Source of the DNA: Thozetella sp. PMI_491
Lineage: Eukaryota; Ascomycota; Sordariomycetes; Chaetosphaeriales; Chaetosphaeriaceae
Length of the DNA stretch: 64,000 bases
NCBI GenBank assembly: GCA_021432635.1
Contig: MU270030.1
Coordinates: 372,001-436,000, forward strand
Direction of reading: 5' to 3'
Positions 21,774 to 33,890 of this stretch are shown piece after piece. A program made the translations under genes and the position numbers. Within the stretch, counting starts at the first letter, position 1. Each line of letters opens with the position of its first letter. Below the pieces are notes generated by a model. The model was given only the letters and a program-made list of their open reading frames with translations, had not been told where the DNA came from and searched no databases.

Positions 21774-23952
21774 TCAGGTTTGGAAGGCGGCATTGCTGGG
21801 CCGCTTGTCGCCCTGCAAGACCAGTGTGTACTCGGAACGCTTCCGTATGATGAACGCCAGCCCCAGCATAAGATCGGTGTCGTAGCTGCCCGAAGGCGGG
21901 TGCATGAGCGGCTTGACGAGACTGCCGGCGAGCCGCTCGGCCGTCATCTCGTTAGCATCGGCGTGATCGGCCACATCGCCCCACAGGTTTAGCAGCAGCT
22001 TGACCACGTTGCGGCTCGGGCCCCGCAGGCCCTCGAACGCCTCCTCCCAGAAGTCAATGTGCTCCTCGAACCGCGGCGCTGCCATGCCCGCCACGGTCGC
22101 TCGGCGCGACAGCTTGACCCACCGGCGGGCCACCGCGTCGGGCACGAGTGGCCGCCGCAGCTGCGACAGGAACCGCACTAGGAGCTCGGCGGCCGGGCCG
22201 GGCCCGAACATGTCGAGGTCCAGGTCCTCGCCATAGCTCGGCCCGGAGCTGAACTCGACCTGCAGCGCCGCCGCGAGCTCGTCGTCCTCGGGCCGGCTGA
22301 AGAGCTCGACCGTGTCGAGCCCCTTCTCCCGCACGTACGAGGCGCACTTCAGCACGCACCGCGGGAACTGCCGGCTAGATGTACCGCCGCCGTCGCCGCC
22401 GTGCCGCGTGCGCGCTGCGGCGCTTGCGACCTGCATGCTCTTGGAGAGGGTCACGCCGAACACAGAGTCCGGCTCGGGCGGCCCCAGTGGCTCGACGAGC
22501 TTGCGGGCCTTGGGGAGTGCGATGATCTTCATCGTTGACAGGCGCCTGCTAGCGCTACGTCGGATGCTGCTCTGTTCACTGGAGCTCGCCGTGCCGGCGG
22601 AGGTGGATGGTCTACGTTCCCGCGGTGCTGGCTCATTTAGAGTGGAAGTCGACATCTTGTTGCGCACATGGCCGAAGAATCGGCCGAGCCCGGTGCGGCT
22701 GGGAGTTACCGACCTAGCGTCATCGTCGTCGCGAGCGCCGAGTCGGGGGGCCTCGGGTAGGCGCAACGACGTTGTGCGGCGCGGGACCTCGACGTGGCTG
22801 GTCGTGCGGAGCACCACGCTCCTCTCGAACTTGTCGTGCTCGCCAAAGCCGGTGCTGGGCCGGCGCTGGGATCCGATCGAGGTGACGGGACGCTGCGCAG
22901 CGCTGATCCTCGCGGGTGCCTTGGGCGGGGGAGCCGGCGGCAAGCCGTCGTCCAGGTCGGTGTCGGCAACCGATTCGTCGCACTCGTCGATGGGGGGCGT
23001 GACGTAGTGCGAGAACGACATGGGCGGCGAGGGAATGGTGGGCGAGTCAGGGATCTCGATGGCGCTGTCCGGAGGTTCCCCGGACGATCCGAAGGAGTGT
23101 GTTGGGGAGAGGTGCGGCGGTTCGGCCTTGCCGAGTCGGATCCCGGAATATTCGGCATGCGCTTGGAGGGCATCAAGGTAAGCCTTTAGTGCAGCGATCG
23201 ATCTCGATTGCTCCTGGACCCCGGCTGCCAACCAAATGAGCTCTGTCGGCAATGCCAGCGTCCTAGGGACCTCGTCCGCCCGATACCCGGCGTCATATGC
23301 AGAAGCCTTGCGGGTGATGGTACTGCTTGTGTGTTAGTTGCGGAGTTCATATGGAAAAGAGGGAGGGCAGTCATACAGTCCGACCAGGTCTACCGCTAGG
23401 CCCAGAATCGACTTATGTACCTGAAGCGTCAGGCGGAGAATGGCCATCTGTTTCCGACCGGCAGACCACCGAGCCTTCTTGTCTCGTATCGACATGGTGT
23501 GGCTGCTGAGCACCGTGATAAAGCCTCCCAGCTCGTTGATGACGGCCGTGCAGTTCTCCAGGATGGCGGGGGTCCGGGCCGCGACCTCGGTCGGGAACGC
23601 AGCGGCATCCTCCTTGAGCAGGTCGAGCGTGGTGTCGAGAGAGTGCAACTCGCCCAAGATCTGGTCGATTTCGGAGCGCAGCTCCCGCAGTTCACGGAGG
23701 AAGCCGTGCAGCAGGAGCGAAGTCTTGGCGACAGCATTACTAGCCGCGAAGCAGTTTGTGGTGATGGATCTAGCGAGGAACATTTGGTCAGTCTTTTGTT
23801 TTATTTCTTTTCCTCCTTTGTTTTCTGGGATTTCTTCTTTTTTTTGGTTGTCCATTGTTGCTTCGCTGTCTTCTTTTCTGCTGTACTCCCCTGATCACAT
23901 GCGTGGGGGGGCCGAGCTGCATAAGGGGGTTCTAGACTTACATCCAGTCCAT
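21774..23952 (-). CDS. RhoGAP-like protein with fungal helical N-terminal domain
   Basis: Preferred minus-strand model: an 11-nt first exon (23942-23952), then 23377-23769 and 21774-23322, giving 650 aa. A start at 23855 would also keep frame (675 aa), but it replaces the usual N-terminus SITTNCFAASNAVAK by a Lys/Glu-rich leader read from what looks like a 172-bp intron. Residues 1-150 form the helical domain common at the head of fungal signalling proteins. Residues about 170-400 are Pro/Ser/Arg-rich and disordered. From about 422 (VFGVTLSKSM) a RhoGAP fold follows: CASYVREKGLDTVELF, AAELLVRFLSQLRRPL and LLLNLWGDVADHADANEMT. RhoGAPs stimulate GTP hydrolysis by Rho GTPases through an arginine finger in a GxFRxxG motif. 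Here the equivalent reads ELFSRPED, so the arginine is one place late or missing. It may be a scaffold rather than an active GAP. Confidence 0.82.
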
Positions 23953-26900
23953 GGTGGGCTATAGCCGGCACACTCGGTGCGGGCAGCTCGAGCTTGGTGC
24001 TGTGAGGAAAGATGCAGGAAACCCAAACAAAGAGCTCTCGAAGCGCCTGCGCCAGGTTGGCCTCGGAGATCCAGGCTCAACCACTTCCGGAGGAGTGAGG
24101 CAGAGGAGAGACGAAGCAGGCCTGCTCCTGAAAGCGCCGGAGGCGGCGTGCGGAGAGAGGGCGTCTGCTTTTTAATGAGCTCCTCGAAGCTCCCAGGCCA
24201 GCATGGGCGACCGACTGGCATCCAGGTTCGCAAGGAGCTGAAGGTTGGAGGGAGCTAGTGCGCATTTGGCCGGTGGGTAGCAACCATCGATTAGCAGGGG
24301 CCTCCATGTTTGCGAACCCTGCGCGGCGCTAGCCTATCACGGCGCCATTGCCAGGAACATCGAGCATCAGTGCGGAGGCGTTGATCACGCACCTTCCCCC
24401 AACCGACACTGGACCAGCAGCCGGAGAGATCGCCATGGGCTTAAAACGCCCTAGCCTGTCTGCTGCGAGATTCGGGCCCCGAAATTCGACTGTTTCAAAG
24501 GCCAACGAGGGACGGAGAGGATCCCCCCTCCGAAGAGAGGGGTTGTGCCAGGCTTGCCAGGGCATGCGACTTCGAAGTGAGCGTGCGCATCTTGTGACGC
24601 CCGTTAAAGGTAACCCTACCGCTGGACAAATCCTGAATTGTACAACGGCGCCCCCCACCGCACCCTCGACCGGGCTGGTGTGCTGCTGTGCGAGGCCGAC
24701 ATGCATAGTATCGCTGCTATTGACCGCTATTGGCGGAGCCCCGACGCCCGCCTGGCCCATCGGCCTTGCCGCTTTCTCCGTGATGCCAGGCCTCTGGCCG
24801 GCCTGTGTATTAAGATTACCGTAGTCATGGCCAACCACGTTCCACCCATCCTTCGCCCGCCCCTGATTCGCCCGGAGCTGGGGCTCTCTTCACACCCATA
24901 ATCAGGGTCCAGCCGCAAGGAGAGGGGGCAAGAACAGCGGGGCCCAGGTTCTTCTTGGTAAGGAAATTTTCAAGCTTCGGCTGTTGGGGTCAAATAAGCA
25001 TGGAGGCATGCCGCAGGGACATGTGGGACGCTAGCAGATCTGACTGCCCCCCCCCCCCCCCCCCCCGGAGCTGCTGGGCCGTTCTCTACGCAGTATCCCG
25101 CCCCACGAGACGCTCGTCTTGAACGCCGTGCCGCCGTTTTTGTCCAGACCCATGGGGCACGATGCAGCCACAAAATTGAGCAGCGCCGCCGGTATTGCAG
25201 TATTTGTGCAGCAAGTGTCGGACTATGGATAGCCCGCACACCGATCCAGCCCGCCGACAGCACCTGTGCACCCAGCTGGCATGCAATGGGCAGCCGTAGT
25301 GCTTTCTCACAGACGCCAACGCGCGGCGATGCTCTGTCAGACCGCCTGCTTCAACGCGGCAGAGCGCCCACCCACGCGGCCGGTGCGAGTCCGAGGCGCA
25401 CCTGCTGCACTCTTCCTCTTGCCTCACAGCCGCACGCAGCTAAGAAGGTAGGAGCCCACGTCCTGCAGCTTTGCCGTGATATATTGCCCCCATGTAAGCG
25501 CGATTCCATGGTAGGTAGTTAAATACATGCCATCAGCACCATGCGCTACCTCTTGAACTCCCCGCCTCTAAAATGAGGAGCCGATCCTAGGACACGGCGT
25601 ATGCTCATGTTGGTTCCCCGAATCACTTGGTTCCTTCAGATTGGATACCTAGGTGGCCGAGACGGGCTCACACCAGAACAGGCAAACATAGGATGGTGGC
25701 GTAAAGTAGAATTAGGTGTCGTTCTGGCAGCAGCGGGCACAGCGCCACAGGTTGGCTCGTGCCGGATTGCATCCGCCGCTTCCTCCCAGACTACACTGTC
25801 TAGCTCTCTCGAGAGCCTTTGGCTTCAGCCTTGGAACAACGTGCCCTCGACACGGTGTCAGGGCTTGATCCGGGACTCTGGTCTAACAATGGGGACAGAC
25901 AGAAAGACAATGCACCAAAAATTCCCCGCTGCGCGATCACCTACTTTAGCGTGCAGTTAGCCCCTAGCCAAGTCGTTCGCGATATCGATGCGCGGTCCGT
26001 CACCACTTAGCGCATCCGATCAAGCACGGCGCTGTCTGAAGCCGGGAATAGCGGCCTCGGACACGCAGCCAGCGTGAGGCACCAAAAACTGCTTCCGTAA
26101 GTGGCTTACGCCACCCCTTTCGCGGACGACGGTCCGGGCTCTGTGATGAAGTCTTAGCATCCACCCTATGCCCCACAGTCGACGATTCAGTATCTGCGGG
26201 CAATTTGCCGTTCCTGCAGGAGAGACTGGTGGGAAATCACTTCTCCATCCCCAGCCCTCGAGCTCCGGGCGACAAACTGCTCGAGTTACCTTTGGCTCTT
26301 ATTTTAGCATTGGTGGCCGAAAGTGGCGTTGACGCTGAGCATTTTAGCTCCCCAGAGTGCTGGGGAATCCCTACCTCGCGCGCGGGAATCTGTGCGCTCT
26401 GTGTCTGTTCGCCCAGCCAGCCCGTTCTTTTACCCCGTAGCCACACTTATTAGCACTATTATATGTTGCAGGATTGTGCCGATAGCCAGGGGCGTTCAAA
26501 CTAGGTTGTCCCGCAAAGGGAGTCAGTCGGTGCTAGGATTTAGAAGCAAGTTGAGAAGAGAGGAAGGGGGTGGTCCACTGACCTGTCGGTTTTCTAGATA
26601 TATAGTCGCGGGTATGTCAACACTGAGAACATGCAAATCAGGTCGCTACGCGCTATTATAGGCGCTATTATAGCTACCCCCAGGGTTTCACTCAAGCTGC
26701 ATACAAACCATAATCCCATCAGCCGCCACAATTCGCTATGACCCTAGTGTTAGTTTGAAGGCCGCCGCTCTGAGCCGGCAATGCACCTCCCTGAGCTTTG
26801 CTGCTCTTAGACACCGAGAGCACCTGCCAAGCACACACATAGTCACTGATTCTCATTGCTGCTAGGTAGGCCGCGGTGTCTTGAATCAATAGGGTGCATG

Positions 26901-28218
26901 GCTTATGGCTAGTGCAATATTCTGTCGGTGCGGTGATGCCAGTCATTATGACGATGTTGACTTGCGCAGTACCCTTAAACATATAGCTGAGCTTCTCGAT
27001 GTCTTGGCCAACCTTAAAAAGCGCTTTCGCCTCCAAGCAGTGAGCCAGAGGGAAATACTCCGATCTGTTTCCGGCAAGAAGTAGATATTACTTGTGGACG
27101 CCAGAAACCCTTTTTGTGATACAGCACCGAGCTCATCGAGCTGAGACCTACGCCGGGACAAGAAGAGAATAAAGAGCTGTAGTAGTCAGTGTCGGTGTGT
27201 TGGACTAGGTCTTCATAAAGACATCTGCCGCCCTTAGCTGAATTAAATGGAGCAAATTTAGCAGCAACAGTTCCGAATAACACAGGTGTATTCACGTTCC
27301 ACGTCCACATGGAGCTCCTCGGTCCACCCGCACATTCCAAGGCGCCTAAGGTTGTATATACGAACAGCAGGCACCAACACTAGCATTTTGTGATCCAGAT
27401 TTCTGGGACTTTCACAAGATAGGTCGGTTGCCGGTATGAACGCCACGTTTTCACCGACTGCACGGATGGCACCGCTGTCACCCGACGTCGGAACGCTTCA
27501 TCCGAACACCGTGCTACGAGGGCTCAGACCTGATACTACGTCAGGCAATTGCGACGTGCAGCAGCTGTTATGTCATTTTATTGGCTCCATATCATCAAGG
27601 GGAGCACTTTTACTCTCCTTAATTACCTGGGAGTGTAACTATTGGATCGTGTTTGCCGGCCAAAGCTCTCCTTCGTAAGTCAATATTAGGTACTTAGACA
27701 CCGTAGCCAGCTTTACAGCACAAGTGCTATTTGTTGTAGAATATCTATGAGGTGCACCTTTACGACCATACAAAGGGAGCCAGCATTGATTCTATTCAAC
27801 TTGCTGTGATAATGTATAGGCATGATGCCTCTTAACTGTCCGCTTTCCTAACGTTAAAGCTTACAACTACTATAGATTTCCCTGGCCAATCGGTAGTATT
27901 GCCAATCCATGTCATCGTGTCCGCGGCCGCTACCGAGCTCCCTGTTGCTGCATTACCGAGTTGGTGGTCAAACCGTTTTCAGTGGTATCTTTGGAGCTGG
28001 CGGCCCAGGTGTACGAGGCCGATCTGCAGATCATAGCCGGAGAGAGGAGATGGCCCGTCGATTGCCGCTTTCTCTCCGATCGGTCGGCCGACACGTTGCA
28101 TCCCCACTAACCTCCGAGTTTCATCCCCCCTGGTCCGGTTCCCCGCAGGCTAGGTACACTTCATTTTACATCATCGCTCCTACAGTACCTGTCCCGCGCG
28201 GAGCTCCGAGCGTCCAGG
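23953..28218. other. Gene-poor region
   Basis: About 4.3 kb without a gene I can support. Frames at 24329-24838 (minus) and 24348-24824 (plus) are antisense to each other and lack ATG starts. Between 26719 and 27446 several minus-strand frames succeed one another without matching a known family. They could be the remains of one decayed gene, but no motif fixes it. A 20-C homopolymer lies at 25047-25066. Confidence 0.5.
25047..25066. repeat. Poly-C homopolymer, 20 nt
   Basis: Twenty consecutive C residues (G on the other strand). This is long for a fungal genome. It can slip during replication and is a common site of length error in assemblies. Confidence 0.95.
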
Positions 28219-29010
28219 ATGTCGTCACGCAGCCAGTATGCGACGTACCCGAGCCTCGCCGGCCGAGTCGTGGTGATCTCGGGCGGAGCCATGGGAATTG
28301 GCGCCTCCATGGTCGAGCACTTTGCACTGCAGGGCTCCCGCGTTATCTTCCTCGACATCGCTGCAGACACCGCCGCCGCTCTGATTCAAAAGATCGTCGG
28401 GCTCAAGGTCGCTCACCCGCCAATCTTCCATCAATGCGACCTCACGGACATCGATGGCGCTCTGCGGCCCACCGCTGCAAAAATCCTCGCAGAGTATCCC
28501 ACGATTGACGTCTTGGTTAATAACGCTGCAGGGACCGCCAAGAACGAGAAGCAGCCGACCCTGGAGATGACGCAGGAGGCCTGGGATGCCAGCTTGGGGG
28601 TTAACCTGCGCCATCAGTTCTTCCTGACGCAGGCACTGATGCCCGGCCTGTTGGCGTCGGGGGCCGCCTCTATTATCAATATGGGTAGCATCTCGTGGAC
28701 AATCCCCGCAACAGGCTGCGTCGGCTACACCACGAGCAAGGCCGCGGTGGTCGGGCTGACGAAAACGCTGGCACACGAATTCGGCCCTCAAGGCGTTAGG
28801 GTGAACAGCATCATGCCGGGCTCGATCGCCACGGAGAGAGAAAAGCGTGACGTCCACACCCCGGAGTATAAGGCTCTCGTACTGGGTCGTCAGGCTATCA
28901 AGAGACTGCTAGAGCCGGAGGATATCGCTAGGACGACGCTCTGGCTGGCTTCCGATGACAGCGCAGGGATGACGAACCAGAGCATTACAGTCGATGGTGG
29001 CTGGACCTAG
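28219..29010 (+). CDS. Short-chain dehydrogenase, aldose 1-dehydrogenase-like
   Basis: An intronless gene of 263 codons from ATG to TAG. It shows the classical SDR pattern: cofactor loop GGAMGIG (22-28), an acidic residue after strand 2 (FLDIA), NNAAG (101-105), catalytic Ser in NMGSISW (about 157-159), Tyr170 and Lys174 in YTTSK, and a PGSIATER loop. The start (YPSLAGRVVVISGG), VNLRHQFF, GSISW and the tail (TLWLASDD, VDGGW) resemble bacterial-type D-xylose / L-arabinose 1-dehydrogenases, which oxidise an aldose to its lactone with NAD(P). That assignment is by family resemblance and other sugars or polyols are possible. The lack of introns among intron-rich neighbours and the bacterial flavour would fit transfer, but this has not been tested. 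Confidence 0.88.
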   Translation: MSSRSQYATYPSLAGRVVVISGGAMGIGASMVEHFALQGSRVIFLDIAADTAAALIQKIVGLKVAHPPIFHQCDLTDIDGALRPTAAKILAEYPTIDVLVNNAAGTAKNEKQPTLEMTQEAWDASLGVNLRHQFFLTQALMPGLLASGAASIINMGSISWTIPATGCVGYTTSKAAVVGLTKTLAHEFGPQGVRVNSIMPGSIATEREKRDVHTPEYKALVLGRQAIKRLLEPEDIARTTLWLASDDSAGMTNQSITVDGGWT

Positions 29011-31227
29011 GTCATATGTAATACTGTGTTGTGACTGTGGCTTGTTTGCTACATATTGGCCACTAAGGCGCGAAGCATCACCCCAATGCAAATTGCTATG
29101 TAGCGTCAGTTCCTGCAGCCTGATGCTCAAGCGATATCCTTATCTTCTAGGCGCGAGCTATGCGCAAGCCGTGCCGAGGTACCCCAGACGTTCCATGTAG
29201 CATATACAAGGATAGGAGTAGTAAGCGAGCACTAGGCACGAGACGGCAAAAGTACCTTATACCCGGTCAACCCTGAGAGGAGCAATTGGTCCTTCTGTAG
29301 CCGAAGTCCTGCCCCTAGTATCTTCCTCCTTCTTGATAGTAGTAATTCAACCACCCATGTCCTCTGCAAATATCAAGGCACGCCGTGGATCTCAGGGTGC
29401 TGTCTCGACGAAGCGAAGTTGTTGCTAGTCCCGATTAGAGCCTTGCAGCTGCGTTAGGAGCCCCTTAAAGTGCAGTGCTGCTGAGTTATACAGGAGTGAT
29501 TAAGGCTGTAAGTCTTTCTACCCAAGTAGACTTTCTCGAGTATATTGGACCACAGTCCTGGCTTGACTATAAACTAGAAGATCTACGGGGGGCCTATCCG
29601 AAGCGTCTTGGCGAAGCCCATGCTCCATTCGCCCCCACTGGCACGGGGCTCCGTGAGACATACAAGAACCTCTTCTGGTGCTGGAGCGAAGAGGATGATA
29701 CGCCTTCCCAACCCATCCTTGCCGCTAGCTTCTCGCACGGGGCACTCACGGCATGTGCAGGGATTGTCAAGTAGCCTTTTTACTAGTCGAAGCTAGGTCT
29801 GGTAGAGAATATATCTACGAAGTTGGGTGTTGGCCCTCTAGACGGAGTTGTATTTCCGGACCAATTCTGGATACAGGTTCGCGCTTGCGTGGTAGATGTA
29901 GCACAACGATCCATGGCTTCGACCTACGGTCTGGATTTAACGGAGCTGCTACTCCTAGGCGAGAATGCCACGCACCTAGATTTCCTCGACGCTGTGCGTG
30001 TTGGCCTCCGCTACAGTCTTCCTGTGTGGAGCGGAAAGTTACCGGCACAGTATCTATAGATCCTGTCTTTGACGGAGCTCGCGGGACCGCTCAGTATGCG
30101 CGTTGGAGACAAGACGCTCCTCTTGGATGCATGAAGGAGGAAGGTAGGATGAGGAGAGATGATGAAAGGCGCGGCATATCCGCGGTCGGAGAAGGATTTG
30201 GAGAGTTGTAGACTACCCACATTCGACGGACACCAAGGCTCAATAGCCTCTTCAGCCACCGCGAAGAAGCTTCTCAGGAAAAAAAAAACCACGCCTCTTA
30301 CTAGTGCGCTGGAGGTTTCTTGGCGGACAACCTTTTAACACCTAGGTCTACGTGGATGCCAAGGTGCCGTCTCGATAAAGCGGAGTTCAAAGCTCTCCCA
30401 TGTCGTCGCAGGAGGTTCCTGTTTGAGCGGCAAGGTGTAAGCATGACACCCCAGCTGTCACGACAGCTACCCCAACGTAACATGTGTCGCGACCCCGGGG
30501 AACTTCTCCTAGAGCGGGTGATCAGGACACCAGCACCGAGAGCTGAGATTTATCACTAGCTGCGGGCGACTCGCCCGCGAGCCCTTGGCAAGACACTACA
30601 GTCTGGGCTGCTGCCCGCGAGGCCGCCCTCTGCCTACGCGCCCGTTAACTAAATGAACTGAGGTCAGTCCACGTCGCCTAGCGGGAAAGATCCGTATCGA
30701 TCAAGATCTGCTCCCCAATTGAAGTCCAGCATGTCGGGGCAATTGGCCAATCGGACGATTGCCAATGTGCTGTTGGTAGCAGGTTGGTTCAGGGGCTAAG
30801 CCACATATGCGACCCGCGCTAGAGGCACGAGCGGTAAGACAAGGAGATACCTAGACTGCGTGATGTCGTCGCAAAAGTCATGAGCGGTTGGGAGTCACTG
30901 GATGTACCGGGGCAATTCAGTGAAACTGCAGCCGTGACGATGCCCTTGTCTTTGCAGCTGCCTTTGCGAATGTACCACCGCTGTGACGTTGGGAATGGTT
31001 GCGTAATTGCAGCCTGCGTTAATGCGGTTCGAGCGAGAGCAATAGCACAGCCCTTGGAGGCCTTGCAGCGACCCTTTAGTTCTTAAAGCAAGCTTCTTCC
31101 GCCCAGGAGTGTAGATGATGGGATCATGCAAACCTCGTTCTTGTGACTTTTCTAACATATCTAACCTTCGACCATACTCAATTCGTCTGTATTCGTCTAT
31201 TCAGCTAACCGTCCTCCTTATATCATC
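29011..31227. other. Intergenic, with coding-like fragments
   Basis: About 2.2 kb. Apart from the fragments at 29553-30059, listed separately, I see no gene. The last few hundred bases must include the dynamin-gene promoter. Confidence 0.45.
29553..30059 (+). pseudogene. Coding-like fragments of an unidentified protein
   Basis: Two plus-strand segments read like real protein: GPQSWLDYKLEDLRGAYPKR, with RETYKNLFWCWSEEDDTPSQ and ILAASFSHGALTACAGI (29553-29774), and then LLLLGENATHLDFLDAVRVG with LRYSLPVWSGKLPAQYL (about 29930-30059). They lie in different frames with stops between, neither has an ATG start, and no clean splice pair joins them. I cannot name the family. They may be remnants of one decayed gene or badly resolved exons. 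Confidence 0.25.
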
Positions 31228-33890
31228 ATGTCCGAGAATACCCTGGATGCCGATGCCCTGAATCAGTTGGACAAAGAGTCCCGAGAGCTCTTAGATGCCA
31301 TCGATAATCTCCGGTACCTCGGCGTGGATTCGTTTGTCGAGCTCCCGCAGATCGTTGTCGTCGGAGACCAGTCCTCGGGCAAAAGCTCCGTGCTTGATGC
31401 CATCTCTAGAGTCCAGTTTCCAGCAAAGTCTGGTACCTGCACGCGTTTTGCTACGGAACTCGTTCTGCGTTCGTCCTCTGAGCCAAAGGTGGAAGTGACC
31501 ATCATCCACCCCAATCAGGCAAGGGACAGCACGCCTGCTGAGGTGCTTGAATCCTTCAACAAGGCAACTATCAGTCGAGATGAGTTCGCCAAGATCATTG
31601 AGGAGGCAAAGCGCCATATGGGCTTGGACAAAAAAAATAGCAAGGGATTCTCGCAGAGTGTCCTTAGAGTCCAAATACAGGGCCCCAAATTGCCTCAACT
31701 GACCTTAGTCGACCTTCCAGGCTTCTACACAGTCGAGACTGAGGAGCAATCGATCGAGGGGAGAGAGATAGTGGAGGCACTCGCCGATAAATATATGTCA
31801 CAGAAGGGAAGCATCATGCTAGCTGTCATATCCGCTAAATGTGAGATCTCCAACCAGGACGTGCTAAACAAGGCGAAAAAGTACGATGACCTCGGGGAGC
31901 GGACGCTGGGTATCGTCACAAAGCCGGACACGCTAGAGCTCAACTCGTCAGACGAGAGCAAGTTTTTGCAACTGGCCAAAAACGAAGAGCCAACCCATAA
32001 ATTCAAGCTGGGTTGGCACAGTCTTCGCAATAGAACCGAGGGAGAGGCAAACAGCTCCGACGACGAACGCGACAAGACCGAGAACGAGTTCTTCGAGAGA
32101 GGCGTCTGGTCACGCTTACCTGTGGCTAACAAGGGCGTCACTGAGCTTCGGAGTAAGCTTAGCCGTATTCTTTTCAATCACATCCGGCAGCATCTGCCCC
32201 ATGTCATTGAGGGGATAGAATCAAACATCAAGCATAGGAGGAGGAAGCTCGCTGAGCTGGGAAACGCTCGCACCGAACCAGGGCAGCACCGGGCTTACCT
32301 TAGCAATATCGCGAAACGATTCGAGAGCCTGTCTCGCGATGCCATCCGGGGTCTTTACACGGATGATTCCTTCTTCGGGGCCCTAGACACTGATAGGAGC
32401 CGACTGCACAACCCCAAGAAGCTACGCGCCTGCATTCGCCAGCTCAACCGAGCTTTCGAGGTCGTCATGTATCAGAACGGCGCGAACCGGATAATCCGCA
32501 TGCCAGACGGCAGTTTCCCCCCTAAGCCGAGTGCCCAAGTCACACCGTACCTCCAGCATATCATCGATCTGTACCAACTCGACCCGCCGAGTGAGGTATC
32601 GTGGGCCGAATTCAACAGGGAGCTAGAGCAAGATGCTATATCGGATGAGGGAACCGAGTTTCCAGGATCAAAGAACCCATGGCTCGCCTTCCGCAAATTC
32701 AAAGAGCAATCCCGGCCGTGGCATGACCTCGCTGCTCGTCACATCGAACTAGTCATGGACGTTGTCAAATCGTTTGTCGACAACCTGCTCGATCACACCG
32801 TACCGGATAGCCATATACAAGAAAGGATCCTCATTGACTGCGTCGACCCCTTCTTCTCAAAGAAAATGGAGCTTCTGTCCTCGAAGCTAGAGGAGCTTCT
32901 AGAGCACTATCGCGGTGACTATGCATCGCAGGTCGATTCCGTGTTCCTGCGACAGCTTTCGGATCGCGTGGCTATTCGGGGGAATGTCCAAGGGACTCGA
33001 TCATCCCAAGTCACCGCGTTTGATACCGAAGGTGTCATAGACTCCATGCAGACCTATTACGATGTGGGTTTATCACCTCATACCTTTGACTCTCCGGGGA
33101 GCTTTGGAAGCTAACTAGGCTCTGAAAAGATGTGTCTGAGAACTTTTACAGAGAACGTAATGATCCTAGCAGCCGAGAACTGCCTCATCCGGCACATCCC
33201 AAACATCTTCGAGCCTACCATGGTGAGCGAGATGAGCGACACAGCGGTGTGTGCTCTGGGATCCGAGACGCGCGAAGTGTGCGAACAACGCAATATGCTT
33301 GAGGGTGATCTGAAGGTCCTGGGAGAAGGCCTTCAGGAGTGCAAGAAATTCAAGCCCAGGATGCATAACGGTACGTTGAGCGCGTCTCCCGCCTCCGATT
33401 CCCACACTTACGCCCTTGCCAGCGGTTACAACCTCATCAACCCATGCGCGACAAGCTTCGCAAACGGCCCCATCCATTTTTGTCGACGAGAGTCCTTCTC
33501 AGCAGGTTCCATCTCCGCGGACGCCCCCGTCCGGATATAGTAATGGTGGAACGCCCAGTAGCTCTACTCTATCCCGATTGAAGATGAAGAAGAGTCGAAG
33601 AAGCAATGGTGGATCGAGAGACTTGTCACCTGCAATGAGTCCGCCTTCGCCTTTCGGCTCGGATACAAGCAATGCACATTCTTCGGAGCCCATCACGCCG
33701 CCTTCGGTACGCGGACGTCGAAATGACTTCTCCATTCAGGCTTCGAACCAATTCAACTCTTTCAACAAGATTCGTCCATTGTCTGAACAAGATAGGGACA
33801 TTGGTGAGTGAGATTCAATTGACTAGCCTTAAACCCATCTAACACATGGGTCTTATAGTGAAAAATGAAGAGGAGGAGGAAATCCTGTGA
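31228..33890 (+). CDS. Dynamin-like GTPase
   Basis: Exons 31228-33063, 33130-33370, 33423-33803 and 33859-33890 give 829 aa. The GTPase domain is intact: G1 GDQSSGKSS (46-54), the Thr of G2 in SGTCTRF, G3 DLPG (162-165) and G4 TKPD (231-234). A long helical stalk/middle region follows (about 250-600), and the first intron splits the GTPase effector region so that MQTYYD joins MCLRTFTENVMILAAENCL. The C-terminal about 130 residues are Ser/Pro-rich and probably disordered. There is no PH domain and no mitochondrial signal, as in the Vps1/Mx-like proteins that are multiplied in filamentous fungi. These assemble on membranes and pinch or remodel them using GTP. The membrane target is unknown. The last exon encodes only about ten acidic residues (KNEEEEEIL) and is the least certain. 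Confidence 0.9.

Noticed and set aside
22312-23007. 231-codon plus-strand frame
   Set aside because: It is antisense to the GC-rich disordered linker and RhoGAP region of the real minus-strand gene.
24329-24838. Long open frames on both strands in the gene-poor region
   Set aside because: They are antisense to each other, begin at GTG or TTG rather than ATG, and show no family motif.
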